Assembly (NCBI GenBank): GCA_028551475.1
Contig: CM052360.1
Span: 6,560,501 to 6,624,500, forward strand
Source of the DNA: Casuarina equisetifolia
Taxonomy: Eukaryota; Streptophyta; Magnoliopsida; Fagales; Casuarinaceae
Direction: 5' to 3'
Length of the DNA stretch: 64,000 nucleotides
The translations under genes and the position numbers were made by a program. Position 1 is the first letter of the stretch, and each line of letters begins with the position of its first letter. The notes beneath the pieces were generated by a model, which searched no databases, was not told the origin of the DNA, and saw only the letters and a list, made by a program, of their open reading frames with translations. Positions 23,263 to 34,200 of the stretch are shown one piece after another.

Positions 23263-26200
23263 AGCTAATACCAAAAGAAAATCCTATAAAGGATAGATAC
23301 ATGAATATTTTTCAAATGTTTAACTCTATGGAAGGTAAGGCATCTAGATCAATTACAAGATCTTTGATGTATATAGAAATTGTAGTTAATAATAAGAAAA
23401 CTAAAGTTATTGTAGATTTGGCTACCACACATAATTTCATCACACCTAGAGAAGCCAGGAGATTAGGTCTCCTAGTGAAGAAAGATGTGGAGTTATTAAA
23501 GATGATAAATAGCATACCATGTGGGGTAGTTTATTGAATGGATAAGTATGTAGGAAAATGGAAAGGAAAAATGGATTTCACAATAGTATCTATGGATGAC
23601 TACAAGTTGATGCTCGAGTTAGATTTCTTGCATATAGCCTATGTTTTTCCCTACCTTATACATAATTGTTTGTATATTTTTGCAAGAGACATGTCATGCA
23701 TGGTTCCTACAAAGGCTATGGGCCTTACAACAAAAATCCTTTTGTAATGCAATTGAAGAAATATTTGCATAAAGACGAGGAAACTTATTTAGCCATATTG
23801 AAAGAGCAAAATGAGATCTTAAAAGAGGAAAACCTTTCTTAAATGACCTTGCAATAGAATGTAATGCTTGTAGGGATTCTAAAAGAACTATCTTTTAGGA
23901 TGAAAATTGACCATGCAATAGAATTAGAGCCAAGAACAAAGCCTCTAGCAAATGCTTTTCCTTGAACTAGAAGAGCTTAGGAAACAATATAAGAACTTGG
24001 TAGATGCTAAGTATATTTAGCAATCAAAGGCCTCATATAGAGCTTCAATACTTTTCCAAGCAAAGAAGGATAGGTTGATATGGTTGTGCATTGACTATTG
24101 AACATTAAACATGGAAATTGTCAAGAACAAATATCATATTCCTTTAATAACAAATTTGTTTAACAGGTTGGGCAAGATCCCACTACTTTACCAAGGTGGA
24201 CTTGAGATTAAGCTACCATTAGGTTTGGATTACTAATAATGACAAGTCTAAGACAACATATGTAATGCAATATAATTTCTTGGAGTGGTTTGTCATGCCT
24301 TTTGGCTAAACTAATGCTCTAGTGACATTTTACATGTTGATGAACAATTTACTTTATCCATATTTGAACAAGTTTATGGTAGTCTACCTAGATGACATTG
24401 TGGTATATATCAATTCATCAAAGAAGCATGTCAAGCATTTGAAGATATTGCTTTAGGTGTTGTGAGAGAACAAGCTTTATTTGAAACAAGAGAAATGCCC
24501 TATCGCATTGAAGGAGGTAGACTTTCTTAGCCACATGATTAAATAAGGAACCCTATGAATGGGTGGGGCCAAAGTAAAGGCAATTCAAGAATGGGAAGCT
24601 TTTTCAAAGATAACAAGGATGAGATCTTTTCTTAACTCAATGAACTACTATTAACATTTCGTTGCTCAATACTCGACAAGGTAACAACTTTGACCAAGTT
24701 ATTAAAAAAAAATTAAGATGTAAGAATGGATTAAGGCATGCTAGTGTGCCGTTACTTTAAAGTTGTTTTAATGAAGAAGTCAGTGTTGGTGCTTTTTGAC
24801 TTCTTTAAATTATTTAAGATGTACTTAAATGCTTTTAATTTTGGTATTAGAGGTGTATTGATGTAAGATGGACATCATGTTGCCTTTCAAAGTAAAAGGC
24901 TAGACAAGTACACCATATAAGAGAAGGAAATGACAACCATTATTCACTACTTAAGAACATAACATCAATACTTACTTAGTTCTTGATTCTTGATTCTTGA
25001 TACAAATTGACTATAAAGCCATAAGTTACTTTCAGATTTAGAAGAAAATGTAATCAAAGTAAACAATGTGACAGAACTTCCTAGTTGATTTTGATTATGT
25101 GATGGAATGTGAGTTGGAAGGAAGAATGTGGAAGCTAATGCTTTCAATAAAAGAGCTCAATTGACTACCATGAGTCTAGCTTTTAAGTGTGACAATGAGT
25201 CTACCTTGCTCTTAATACATAATTGATGCAAAAATGGATGTTACATAAACTCTTAGCGAACCAATTAGAGTAACTTGTAAAAGATGGCAAGACTAAATTG
25301 TTTTGGTTAGATGATTGATTACTTTATATAAAGAGAATGTGCTTGTACATGCTTGAGTGGGGGAACCTCTAACGCAAGCTTATCAATAAGTGTTACAATA
25401 GCAAGTAAGTTGGCTATCCTAGATAATGAAGAATACATGCCATCTTTGAAGCCTCATACTTCTAACCCAACATAAGGGACAATGTAGAATTATATATAAA
25501 AACCTATCTCGTGTGTTAGCAAGATAAATAGGAATAGAGGCCCTTTAATGGCTTGTTAAAGCTAACCTATTTTTAGCTATCTATGGGAGAGTGTCTATAT
25601 GGACTTCATCATGAGATTATTGAAAGTTGAAGGTTGTAGCTCTATCTTGGTGGTGGTGGTATACTGGTTCTTGAAGAGAGCTATTTGAGTTGTTGGGTTC
25701 AAAAGTTATGGTCTTTCACAAATTTTCATTCTCATATGATCGGGCAAATGGAGAGGATGAATAGTTTAGATTATGCCTAAAGCATTTTGTGAGTGAGAAC
25801 TAAAAAGATTGGATGAAACTAATAGATGTGGCTTAGTTATTATACAAACTTCAAAAGTGTGAATCGATGATCAAGAGTCCATTTGAATTGGTGATAAGGC
25901 AATAATCCTTGACCCCTCTAATATTAGAAACGAATTACACAAGCTAATGTCCTAATGCTTTTAATATGTTGAAATCTTGGTAAAAAAATATAAATGTGAT
26001 GAGGTCATACATGAACAAGACTGCCAAGATAATGAAAAGATGGACCAAGTAAAGAATACAATGCTATGAAGCAAGTGATGGTGAAATATCTCTTACAACA
26101 GTATAAAGGTTATCATTCCCTTCACAAAGGGTTGGCTTACAAGTATGAGAAGCCATTTAAGGTAAAGGGAAAAGTTGAAAGGGTTGACCTTCCACCTAAT

Positions 26201-26516
26201 CTCAAGATAAATCTAATGTTTAATGCGAGTATGTTAAAGCCATCTCATAAGAATGTGGAAGATGTTAGAGGAAGAAAGTTATTGAAGGTCTTTCTAATGA
26301 TAATGGCCTTTTTTAAGAAAGAGGCAAAAACAATCTTAATTGATAAAGTATTTCACAAGAAAAGAATTCATCCAAGATGATAGTTCTTGATCTAGTAGAA
26401 GAATTGGTTAAGAGTAAGGTAATGTGAGAGTTTGAGAAAGATCTTTAGCAGTTCAAAGATTTCATTAATTGTTACTTAGTGGTGATGAAGGCATTACTAA
26501 ATTAAGCAAGAAAGAA

Positions 26517-27112
26517 TGTTTTGAATTGGCAATACATGCCCTAGGGTGGCCAAGCAAGTATAAGTCATATTTCTATGTTTTGAATTGGTAACATGGGCTG
26601 ATGAACTGGCTATGAGAGTATGAGTTTGACTTGCTTAGTTTCCTTGTTGTTGGGTTGCCACTCAAGGTGGTGAACAATTGTTTCTCTTTTAGTTTTCTTT
26701 TGTAATGTACTTTAATTATGAGATGCAACTGCCTCTTTATTTTGGGAATATTATGATTTTGTATTGATGCACTTTCATATTGATGCACCTATTCAATAAG
26801 ATTATTGTTATAGTTCAATCTTCATACTATAACATTTGTCTTAATTTGAATATCTTCAGTTTACAAACTTAAATATGTTGATTCAATGTATTGTAGTTTC
26901 AATCACTGTAACGATCACACATTTAGAGTGATATTACACTTTTAATGTATAACCAATATTGTATTCATTATTCAAGAGAGGACAAACACCTATATAAAGT
27001 GATCCTATTAGCTCACTATACTTACTCTTTGCATATTTTTCCCATTTTCCTAAAATACTCACTTTCCGACCAAGAGCCAAGCACTTAATGTACTTATTCT
27101 AAGTGTGTTACA
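26517..27112 (+). repeat. gypsy 3' LTR
   Basis: 596-bp partner of 21216-21838, from TGTTTTGAATTGG to AAGTGTGTTACA. The bases CTAA follow it and also precede the 5' LTR (21212-21215), which is probably what remains of the target duplication. Confidence 0.82.
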
Positions 27113-27705
27113 CTAAGCTTGTTGCCATGGTGAATTTAATTATTTTTAGACCATAACATCCTCATTCCATTGCCGCTTTTGGGTCAGGGAGTCCTGCTCT
27201 TTTGTCGTTCTGCTGCTTTGACATAACGTCATTAAATGGACTGCCTTTCAATCTCTTTTCCGAAAGTGTTCTCATTTCTCTTTCCTATTGTATCTCCACC
27301 ACAAGAGTACACATTCTATCCATATTATTATGTGGAAACATGAACCAAATTGGTAGACGTTGCAATAAAACATGAAGTAATTAGCTGTTTCCATTCCACT
27401 TTTCTTGTTGACGAGGAGCAGGGAGAGAACATTTTGGTGTCGTAGGCAAAACTAGGGAACAAAACAGAGAGAAAAAGAGATCCCCATTTTTCTTTTACGA
27501 ACAGAAACTAACCACCATTTCAGTAAATCTGCATACAAAAAAGTCTAAATTAACAGCACTCAGTATACGATCATTAACAAGCAACACCACGCTGGCCAAA
27601 TTGCTTCAATGCCTCGATGTCAATAAAAACTGGACAAAACCGCAATTATTTAGAATACAAGAGAAGAAATAAGAACTTCATTTGAAGTCGTAAGTGGAAA
27701 GAGAC
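27113..27705. other. gene-free stretch after the gypsy element
   Basis: Host sequence resumes at 27113 and matches the local duplicate at about 20978-21030. The remainder, up to the stop codon of the leftward gene at 27706, is probably its 3'UTR and downstream DNA. Nothing else is recognised. Confidence 0.5.
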
Positions 27706-30256
27706 TCAAAGGTAAGAAGTATCAACGATAGCCTCCAGTATCTTCTTCTCCAATTCAGGTTCATCAACCCACAAAGAACTTTTTCGGCGCAGCAGCTCGC
27801 TCTTCTCTTTCTTATTTTCCTCCCTCCTCTTTTCTTTCATTCTCCAATTTTCAAGCTTCTCAGCTCGTTCTTTCAACTGCATTTGTACAAACCAGGAGCC
27901 TCAGCATTAAGTTTGGTCAAAATATAGAAGCAACAAAACGTCACACTGGGTTTTTCGTAAACAAATGAAGTATGGGATGAGTTTTATAATTCTCCAACAA
28001 GAATGACGGTAAGTAGAGTCGGATTCTCGATTTAGTTCATATACGGTTCTTAAACAAGGTGAATGCCCAATGGACGTTTGCACATACATACACACTTTGT
28101 CAACGTATTTATGCATACACCACGACTACTTTCAGACATTTCAAAAATCCACATCCAAGGGAAGTATGCAGTCTCTGTTGGCTATTAGAGAACAATGAAG
28201 GCTAATTTCTTTTTGAGCACAAGGTTGGCATCAAGAGACTTTTTGTTTATGCTGCATCAAAATAAGTACTCAAGTACTTTGATTGGACCAGTGTTTGCGT
28301 TAACACCAAAGGGAGCATCTCTGAACAACATTTTAAAACTTGGTGAAGAGTCACATATTTTGGAGAGTAGGGCAACCATCTTCTTAACCAATCAACCTCA
28401 GAAGAATGTTTTCAGGCCCAAATTCTGTTTACCATTCTGCCTTTTAGCAGTATTGGAAGTAAAATCAAGAACCTTTATGGTAACCACCGATAGACTTCAT
28501 CCTGAGCTTCTTTCTTGAGAGTCAACCATAGAAAACAAAAGTTCACGTTGTACTCCAGCATGTTTGCATTTACTTTCACTATTTTCTGCGTGATCTAGTG
28601 CCTGGCTTGTTGTTCCATTATTATCCTCCTTTTACCCATCAAGTAATCTTTCATGGTTTAATTAAATATCAACCTTATGCAATGAAAGTATACAGCCAGT
28701 CACTGCACAGTAACTACAGATGATAAGTTGAAATTTTTACTCCAGTGTGTTCCATCAAGATTAACTTCATTACTTTTTACTTCTTTTTCTGGGTGTAACA
28801 TAAGCATATCGATGCTATCATCAAAATATGTATCTAAGAGAAGATAAGATCTCAAAGAAGAAGAAGAAGAAGAAGAAGAAGAAGAAGAAGAAGAAGAAGA
28901 AGAAGAAGAAAGTCTTCATAGGGACAAGAAAAAATCTAAAACTGACCAATAAGTGAAGGGACTGACACAACCCACTGAAGCTTAAGATGATCCCCAAAAA
29001 AGCCCCCAAGAACAAGCAATTAATAAACACACTATCAGAATTTAATATTCCTACAATCGTATCTTAAATAAGAAAACTAAGCGCCTATACACGAACAATT
29101 CATGCATTCTGGAAAGGAGTAATGACCATTATCTCTAACAATGCAGTTGAAAAACAGAGGGAAAATCATTCTTGCTGATTTCTTTTGGAGATCATCCTCA
29201 CCCTAGTTTGAAAAAGTGCTAGGATATGCTTTTATACACTAATTAAACAGAAGACTATGAAGAGACAACAAATTACGCTGAATGGGTTACCAGGCCATGG
29301 TTATTATGACGATATTTACACTGAATGGGTTACTAGGCCATGGTTATTATGACGATATTCATAAATTTATATCGGGACATTTGCTAATAAAGCTTTAACA
29401 CAACAAACGAGTCATAAAAAGCAATGTCAGAACGAGTCATAAAAAGCAATGTCAGAAAGCGGTGGCAGAATGCCAAAATAACTTCCGACAGTCAGGTAAA
29501 TCTATGTGAGCAAAGCAGGGAAAAATAATTTCAATGGAGGTCTAAAGTTTTAATATAAAAATCAGTGACAATGAAAGCCATTTTTGACTTCTGCAAAGAT
29601 CAGAAGTAAAGCCCTGCGTTTTTTCCTAAGTTCAAAATTAAGCTCCAGTTTCTCAACATTTGCAAAGCCAGTTCAAGTTTCGATTATTTCCCCAAACCTT
29701 AGTTTCCAACCAAAAAACAATCACAAGTAAGTTCAACGAATCCAAATAATTTTAAAAAATCCGAATGAAGATTTCACTTTAGCTCCAATTGGTGAAAAAG
29801 GAAACAAAGAAAAAAGGAAATAAGAGAGAGTGGACGTACTAGGGTTTGGCGGAACTCTTCGAGGACGACCTTGCGCTCTTGAGCACGGACCTTGGCGGCC
29901 TCGGCTTTGAGCTTTTTCTTTTCCTCATTGGCGAGCCTGAGGGCCTCTTTATTGGCCTCGTCCTTGCGCTGTTTCTCGAGGCGCATGAGCTCCACCTCGT
30001 GGATGAACTGCCTGCGGCACTGCTTTACCTGCTTAGCGTAGTCGCGGCGTAGAAGGGCTAGCCTGCGCTCGGCGTCCTTGGGGTTCTTGGGAAGGTCCTC
30101 TTGCCACCAGCTACCCACGAAGGGGGAGGGCTCCAGGAACTCATGGGTTTGCTGATGGTTGTTTCGGTGAGAGGGCTTTGCGGTGGTAGAGAAGCTGCGG
30201 AGGAGCGTTTTAGACAATTGGGTGGTCGTCCGATGAACGCCGCGGCGAGAGGCCAT
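27706..30256 (-). CDS. mitochondrial, charged coiled-coil protein resembling mitoribosomal mS26
   Basis: Two exons, 30256-29840 and 27876-27706, join in phase 0 (CTA|GTACGT donor, ATGCAG acceptor) to give 195 aa. The first 35 residues are rich in Arg, Ser and Thr with no acids and contain RSFSTTA, a mitochondrial presequence with a plausible cleavage site. Residues about 55-180 are an almost continuous charged helix (Lys, Arg, Glu, Ala), ending in LWVDEPELEKKILEAIVDTS. Length, the order 'short tyrosine-containing helix, long KE-rich helix, N-(L)E-xx-(I/V)-xx-A-(I/V)-D end', and targeting all resemble MRPS26/mS26 (MRP-S26 family), an outer protein of the mitoribosome small subunit. The family call is my inference from pattern; coiled-coil composition can mislead. 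A site II element upstream agrees with a mitochondrial role. Confidence 0.8.
28855..28910. repeat. (AAG)n microsatellite in an intron
   Basis: An uninterrupted AAG run of about 18 units lies inside the only intron (27877-29839) of the mS26-like gene. Because the gene reads leftwards, the transcript carries a (CUU/UUC)n run. Confidence 0.98.
29278..29455. repeat. two neighbouring short tandem duplications
   Basis: A 43-bp unit (CTGAATGGGTTAC...) occurs at 29278-29320 and again at 29321-29360 with one or two changes. Then a perfect 25-bp unit (AACGAGTCATAAAAAGCAAT plus GTCAG) occurs at 29406-29430 and 29431-29455. Both lie in the intron of the mS26-like gene. Confidence 0.95.
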
Positions 30257-31267
30257 TGCGGCGTTGGCTATTGAAAGTTCGAGTGGGTCTAGAACGAAGA
30301 ATACTCGAATTCGAGAAAATGGAGTGACTGCAGGGAGGAGGAGGGACTTGGGTTGGACGGTGAGAGCCCAATCGATTAACGGGCTTCAGAGAGAGGGAGA
30401 GAGGCTTTTTGCGCTTGAAAGTTTGCAGAAACGAGTTAACCCGGAATCCAGCACTTAAAAAGGCTCAGTTTTTGTGGTTCAACAGTGGAACTTGAGAACA
30501 TGCAAGGCCTATTAGCAACCATTCAATTCTCTGCATTCTTTTTTTATACACTCATTACCAACTGCTTTCAACCTTGAGAGCAAAAACAAATAAATCAACA
30601 CTCAAATAAAGGTCCAATGGACATATCAACTGCTACGTCAATAGTAAGTTAATAAGGCTTAAAACCTCTTAGTTTTAACTTTAACATCCAAATACATAAA
30701 TTGGGTGTTTGCATATAAAAATAAAAAATAACTAAATAAATAAGCTTTAAAAAGCAATGGACAGAGCTTAGACCTGTTAATTCTCTTCATCATTCACTTC
30801 TGGAACTATTTTCTCACATTGGTAAGATAATTAAACTGTACAAAGATTGGACATGAATACATGGGTAACTGCTTAAGTAGTCACCCAGATATAAATAACA
30901 ACAAAAGAGAATTATAGTACGCAAACAGCAAATACATTCCCGCCGGTGACAATTTTTCAACTATGATACATACAATAATCTATGAAGCTGATATTAGCAC
31001 CCAGTCCATTAGGGACTTTGGGTTTCAGCCACACTTTGTTGAAGAAGGTTTCGCAACAGAGCTTCTCCAGATCAGACTTCCCTCTCAGCCAAAATCCTAA
31101 GGTTCGAGCACATGCTCTGCCTCGCAGGTTTTGCAGAGACAGGACGAATAGTAAAGACTATCAACAAATCTCTGCCACTTCTGTGTGCTACATCAATAAA
31201 GGCAGTCAGACTGGCTAAAGACAATTTGAGCTAATTCCCCAGATGCACAGATAAAACGCAGTGCATC
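30257..31267. promoter_or_regulatory. promoter of the mS26-like gene and NOV 3' region
   Basis: A site II element (TGGGCT on the - strand, 30370-30365) lies about 110 bp upstream of the ATG at 30256. Such elements are common in promoters of nuclear genes for mitochondrial proteins. The part nearest 31267 is likely NOV 3'UTR. No further gene is seen. Confidence 0.45.
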
Positions 31268-34200
31268 TTAGGAGGCGATGGAGGACTCTGTTTGCTGCAT
31301 TGGCAACATACAAACCAATTGCAATTTGCCTTGTTGACATAATTTCAACGGGTTCTTGAATAATGAGACCCTTGCAACATTATTACCTAGTAAAACAACA
31401 TGCGCAATGCTGAATAAATCACCCTTATCCACAGCAAACTGCCACTCTCTGGTTGATATATTGAACCAGTCTTTTCTTCGAGATTTGGTTGCTTTGACTT
31501 CGATGTACTCTTGACTAATCTCCTCCCCTACAACAATGTCATAGGGTAACCCAGTTTCGCTGTCTTCGTTAACCCACTTGGCAACTGTCTTACCAAACTT
31601 CTCAGTAATATATTTAAACGCAACAAGCTCACCAAGTCTCCCTGTTTGTGCGGCTAGTATTGCATTGGGTGTGCCAGTTCTTAGTTGATCTCTCTTGCAA
31701 AATTGAGATGGACCTAACTTGGGGCCATTAGACATAATATCTAAATCAACTGGATCAATTTCAATATCCACGCCACAATCTGTCCGATTATAAGCATGGC
31801 CAGATAGATTTTCCAAATTTTCATAATCTGAGAAAACTAAAGCTGTTGAGTTATCTCCAATGGTCCAATCATCATCTACTGAGATTGGAAAAACATCATC
31901 ACTTTGTGCAACTGTGCCTTCATAATTATGATCCTTTTCCGTCTGGGGACTGCTACTAAACTGAGAAGTTATTGGCTGAGTCTTGAAACCATTTGCCCGA
32001 GCATAACTAAAGCCTGGTGCAGTTTTCCAACCTGCAGGTGGCCAGCTTGAGTTACTTCCTGCTTTATTCTTTGACTTCGAATAACTGTTCTCATCCACTG
32101 TTTTTGAATCACCCCTCGTCTGGACTGAATCATCATTCTTTGTTGACGGAGGGATGGATGAGCAAGACCAAACAGATTCTTCATCAGGAAGCCTAGGCAT
32201 CTTTTGACTATTCAAGATGAAAAACTCTATCTGCTCCATAGTGGAGCCTGATTCAGCCATGGTTGTGATCATGTGAAGGAAATTTGCCAAATGTAAATCA
32301 GGAGTTCCATCAAATAACAGACGAGACAGTTCCATATATATGGCATGAGAATCAGACTCCCTGGTTGTGTACAATATGTTACCCTGTAAAAATCACATAA
32401 TTGTGCGTATAAATTAAAACAAGACATCATATAGCAGACCCTTAACAAACAATAGCTATCATGTAAACAATATACTCCGCACAGGGAGGATGCATTTGAA
32501 ATTAACTAACTTGATGAATCCTTAAATTCCACCAATAGCAAATGCTGATTTCAGATGAAGAGTGGCATAAGCATGATCCAGAATGGTATGCCAGTATTAC
32601 CCTTTCAGTTACTACCGTGGCTTTGGATGTCTTCCACAGGTTACAGTCTAAAATTATACGTGCAGTAACAGCTGTGGTCTGGCTGACTTTGGCATAAGTA
32701 CTACTGAAAATTGTTTATACTAGAAGAACAAAGAGGGGGAGGAAGGGAGGGAGGGAGCAAATGAAGATAGAAATAAAAAATAAAGAATAAAAAAATTGAA
32801 TAGAGGATTCCATCACATACCTGCAGAAGACAGCTACATTCAATTCGCTTCTTAGATGCCCCACCCCCACCCTTTATGACATTCCTGTAGTACAGCTCTT
32901 CAACAACGATGACTTGTAGACGATTCAGAATATCAAATTTAGACTGCTTGAGTTGAATATATTTATCAGGGTGTACACTACAGAGATAGCGCTGTGCATA
33001 AGGAAGAGCCCATCCAAGCAATGAAGTTTTGAAGCTACAATCAGCGAGACCATAATATATTGCTTCACGAATTACAACCTGGCACATATAACCCATAACA
33101 TGGAGAAGAAGATAAAATCACATTACACATATCATGTTTTTGTCTAAAATTTGCCCCTAAAGCGATAATGTATTTTGCGCTTTATTTTCTTAAAACAACA
33201 GAAACTAAGTGCAATGATGTTCCCAACAAAAAATGTAGAGAGATGTACAAAGTATCATGCTTGTTGCCAGTTATATAGATGTTGGAATCAAAGTAAAGGC
33301 AAATAAATGGAAGAAAAGGAACGCCAAAAAGAAAAGGTGTTGGAATCAACATAAAGCCAAATACATGGTCTTCTATTCTTTTCACACTTGATCTTTTTTT
33401 TTTTTTTTGCCTTGGATATGCATTATTGCGTATCTTAAGTGGCGGTAAAGAAAAACACTATCATTGAACTCTAATTTTCTCAAAAAGCGTTTTAAACCAA
33501 GCTGGATTATGCAACATTCAGAAGGAAAATAACGAAATTATAGACAAAAATGAAGTTCCTTAAAAGAGATAATTAAAAAATTAAAAAACTCATTTTCTGT
33601 AAATGGACAATAAAAATAACGTTGAAGAACTATGTATGATAAATAAAAAATAAAGTAGTTCGAGATTAGCCAAGTATCGGATGGTGCAAGAAATCAGATA
33701 TGAAACTTTTATTACTAATATCTGTACAATTGGCCAACAAGGGATTAAGACACAACATCATAAGGTTTTTTGTTGTCTTGGACAACAAAAAAGTTTCAAT
33801 AAAACTATAAAACACCTAACTTAAGTAGTATACAGATCTTTCCTTTCTCCAGGAGTATGAAAAAAAGATGTAAATAAAATTATCCACAGCCTTTTTTGGA
33901 TAAGCTCAAGTTGGTACCCCAGACATTTGTAGCATGAATGTTTAAAAGTTCACTCTGTTAGGTCAACACATAAATAGACTGATCAAACCACGTGACCTGA
34001 ATGTGAATTTATATGAAAAAGTTCAAAAAATATTAACTAACTGCAGCAATATCCGCATCCCAACCTCTTACCCAGACCCCTCGACTTGCAGACAGATCTT
34101 ACCTCTGAAAGAGCAGGAATCCCAAAGGTGTGCAAAAGGACAGAAACTTTTGTTTTGAGCATCTGAGCTTCATCTTCACTAAGTTCACCTAAGTGCAGAA

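Larger units (their letters stand above)
21216..27112 (+). mobile_element. Ty3/gypsy LTR retrotransposon, old and heavily decayed
   Basis: About 5.9 kb between two direct LTRs. A Met-type primer site (TGATATCAAAAC) lies 2 bases after the left LTR, and a purine tract (AAGCAAGAAAGAA) lies before the right one. Recognisable parts in order: gag about 22.1-22.8 kb with zinc-knuckle sequence, an internal direct duplication of about 440 bp (22391-22822 and 22828-23262), retropepsin about 23.37-23.5 kb, reverse transcriptase about 24.1-24.55 kb with a YLDDIVV core, RNase H about 24.8-25.1 kb, integrase about 25.2-25.9 kb, and a chromodomain-like end about 26.1-26.38 kb. RT before integrase defines gypsy. 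It is broken in many places. The LTRs differ in length and at many positions, so it is far older than the copia element. Confidence 0.88.

Noticed and set aside
29846-30052. Leu-rich open frame antisense to the mS26-like exon
   Set aside because: It is the shadow of the Lys/Glu-rich coding strand.
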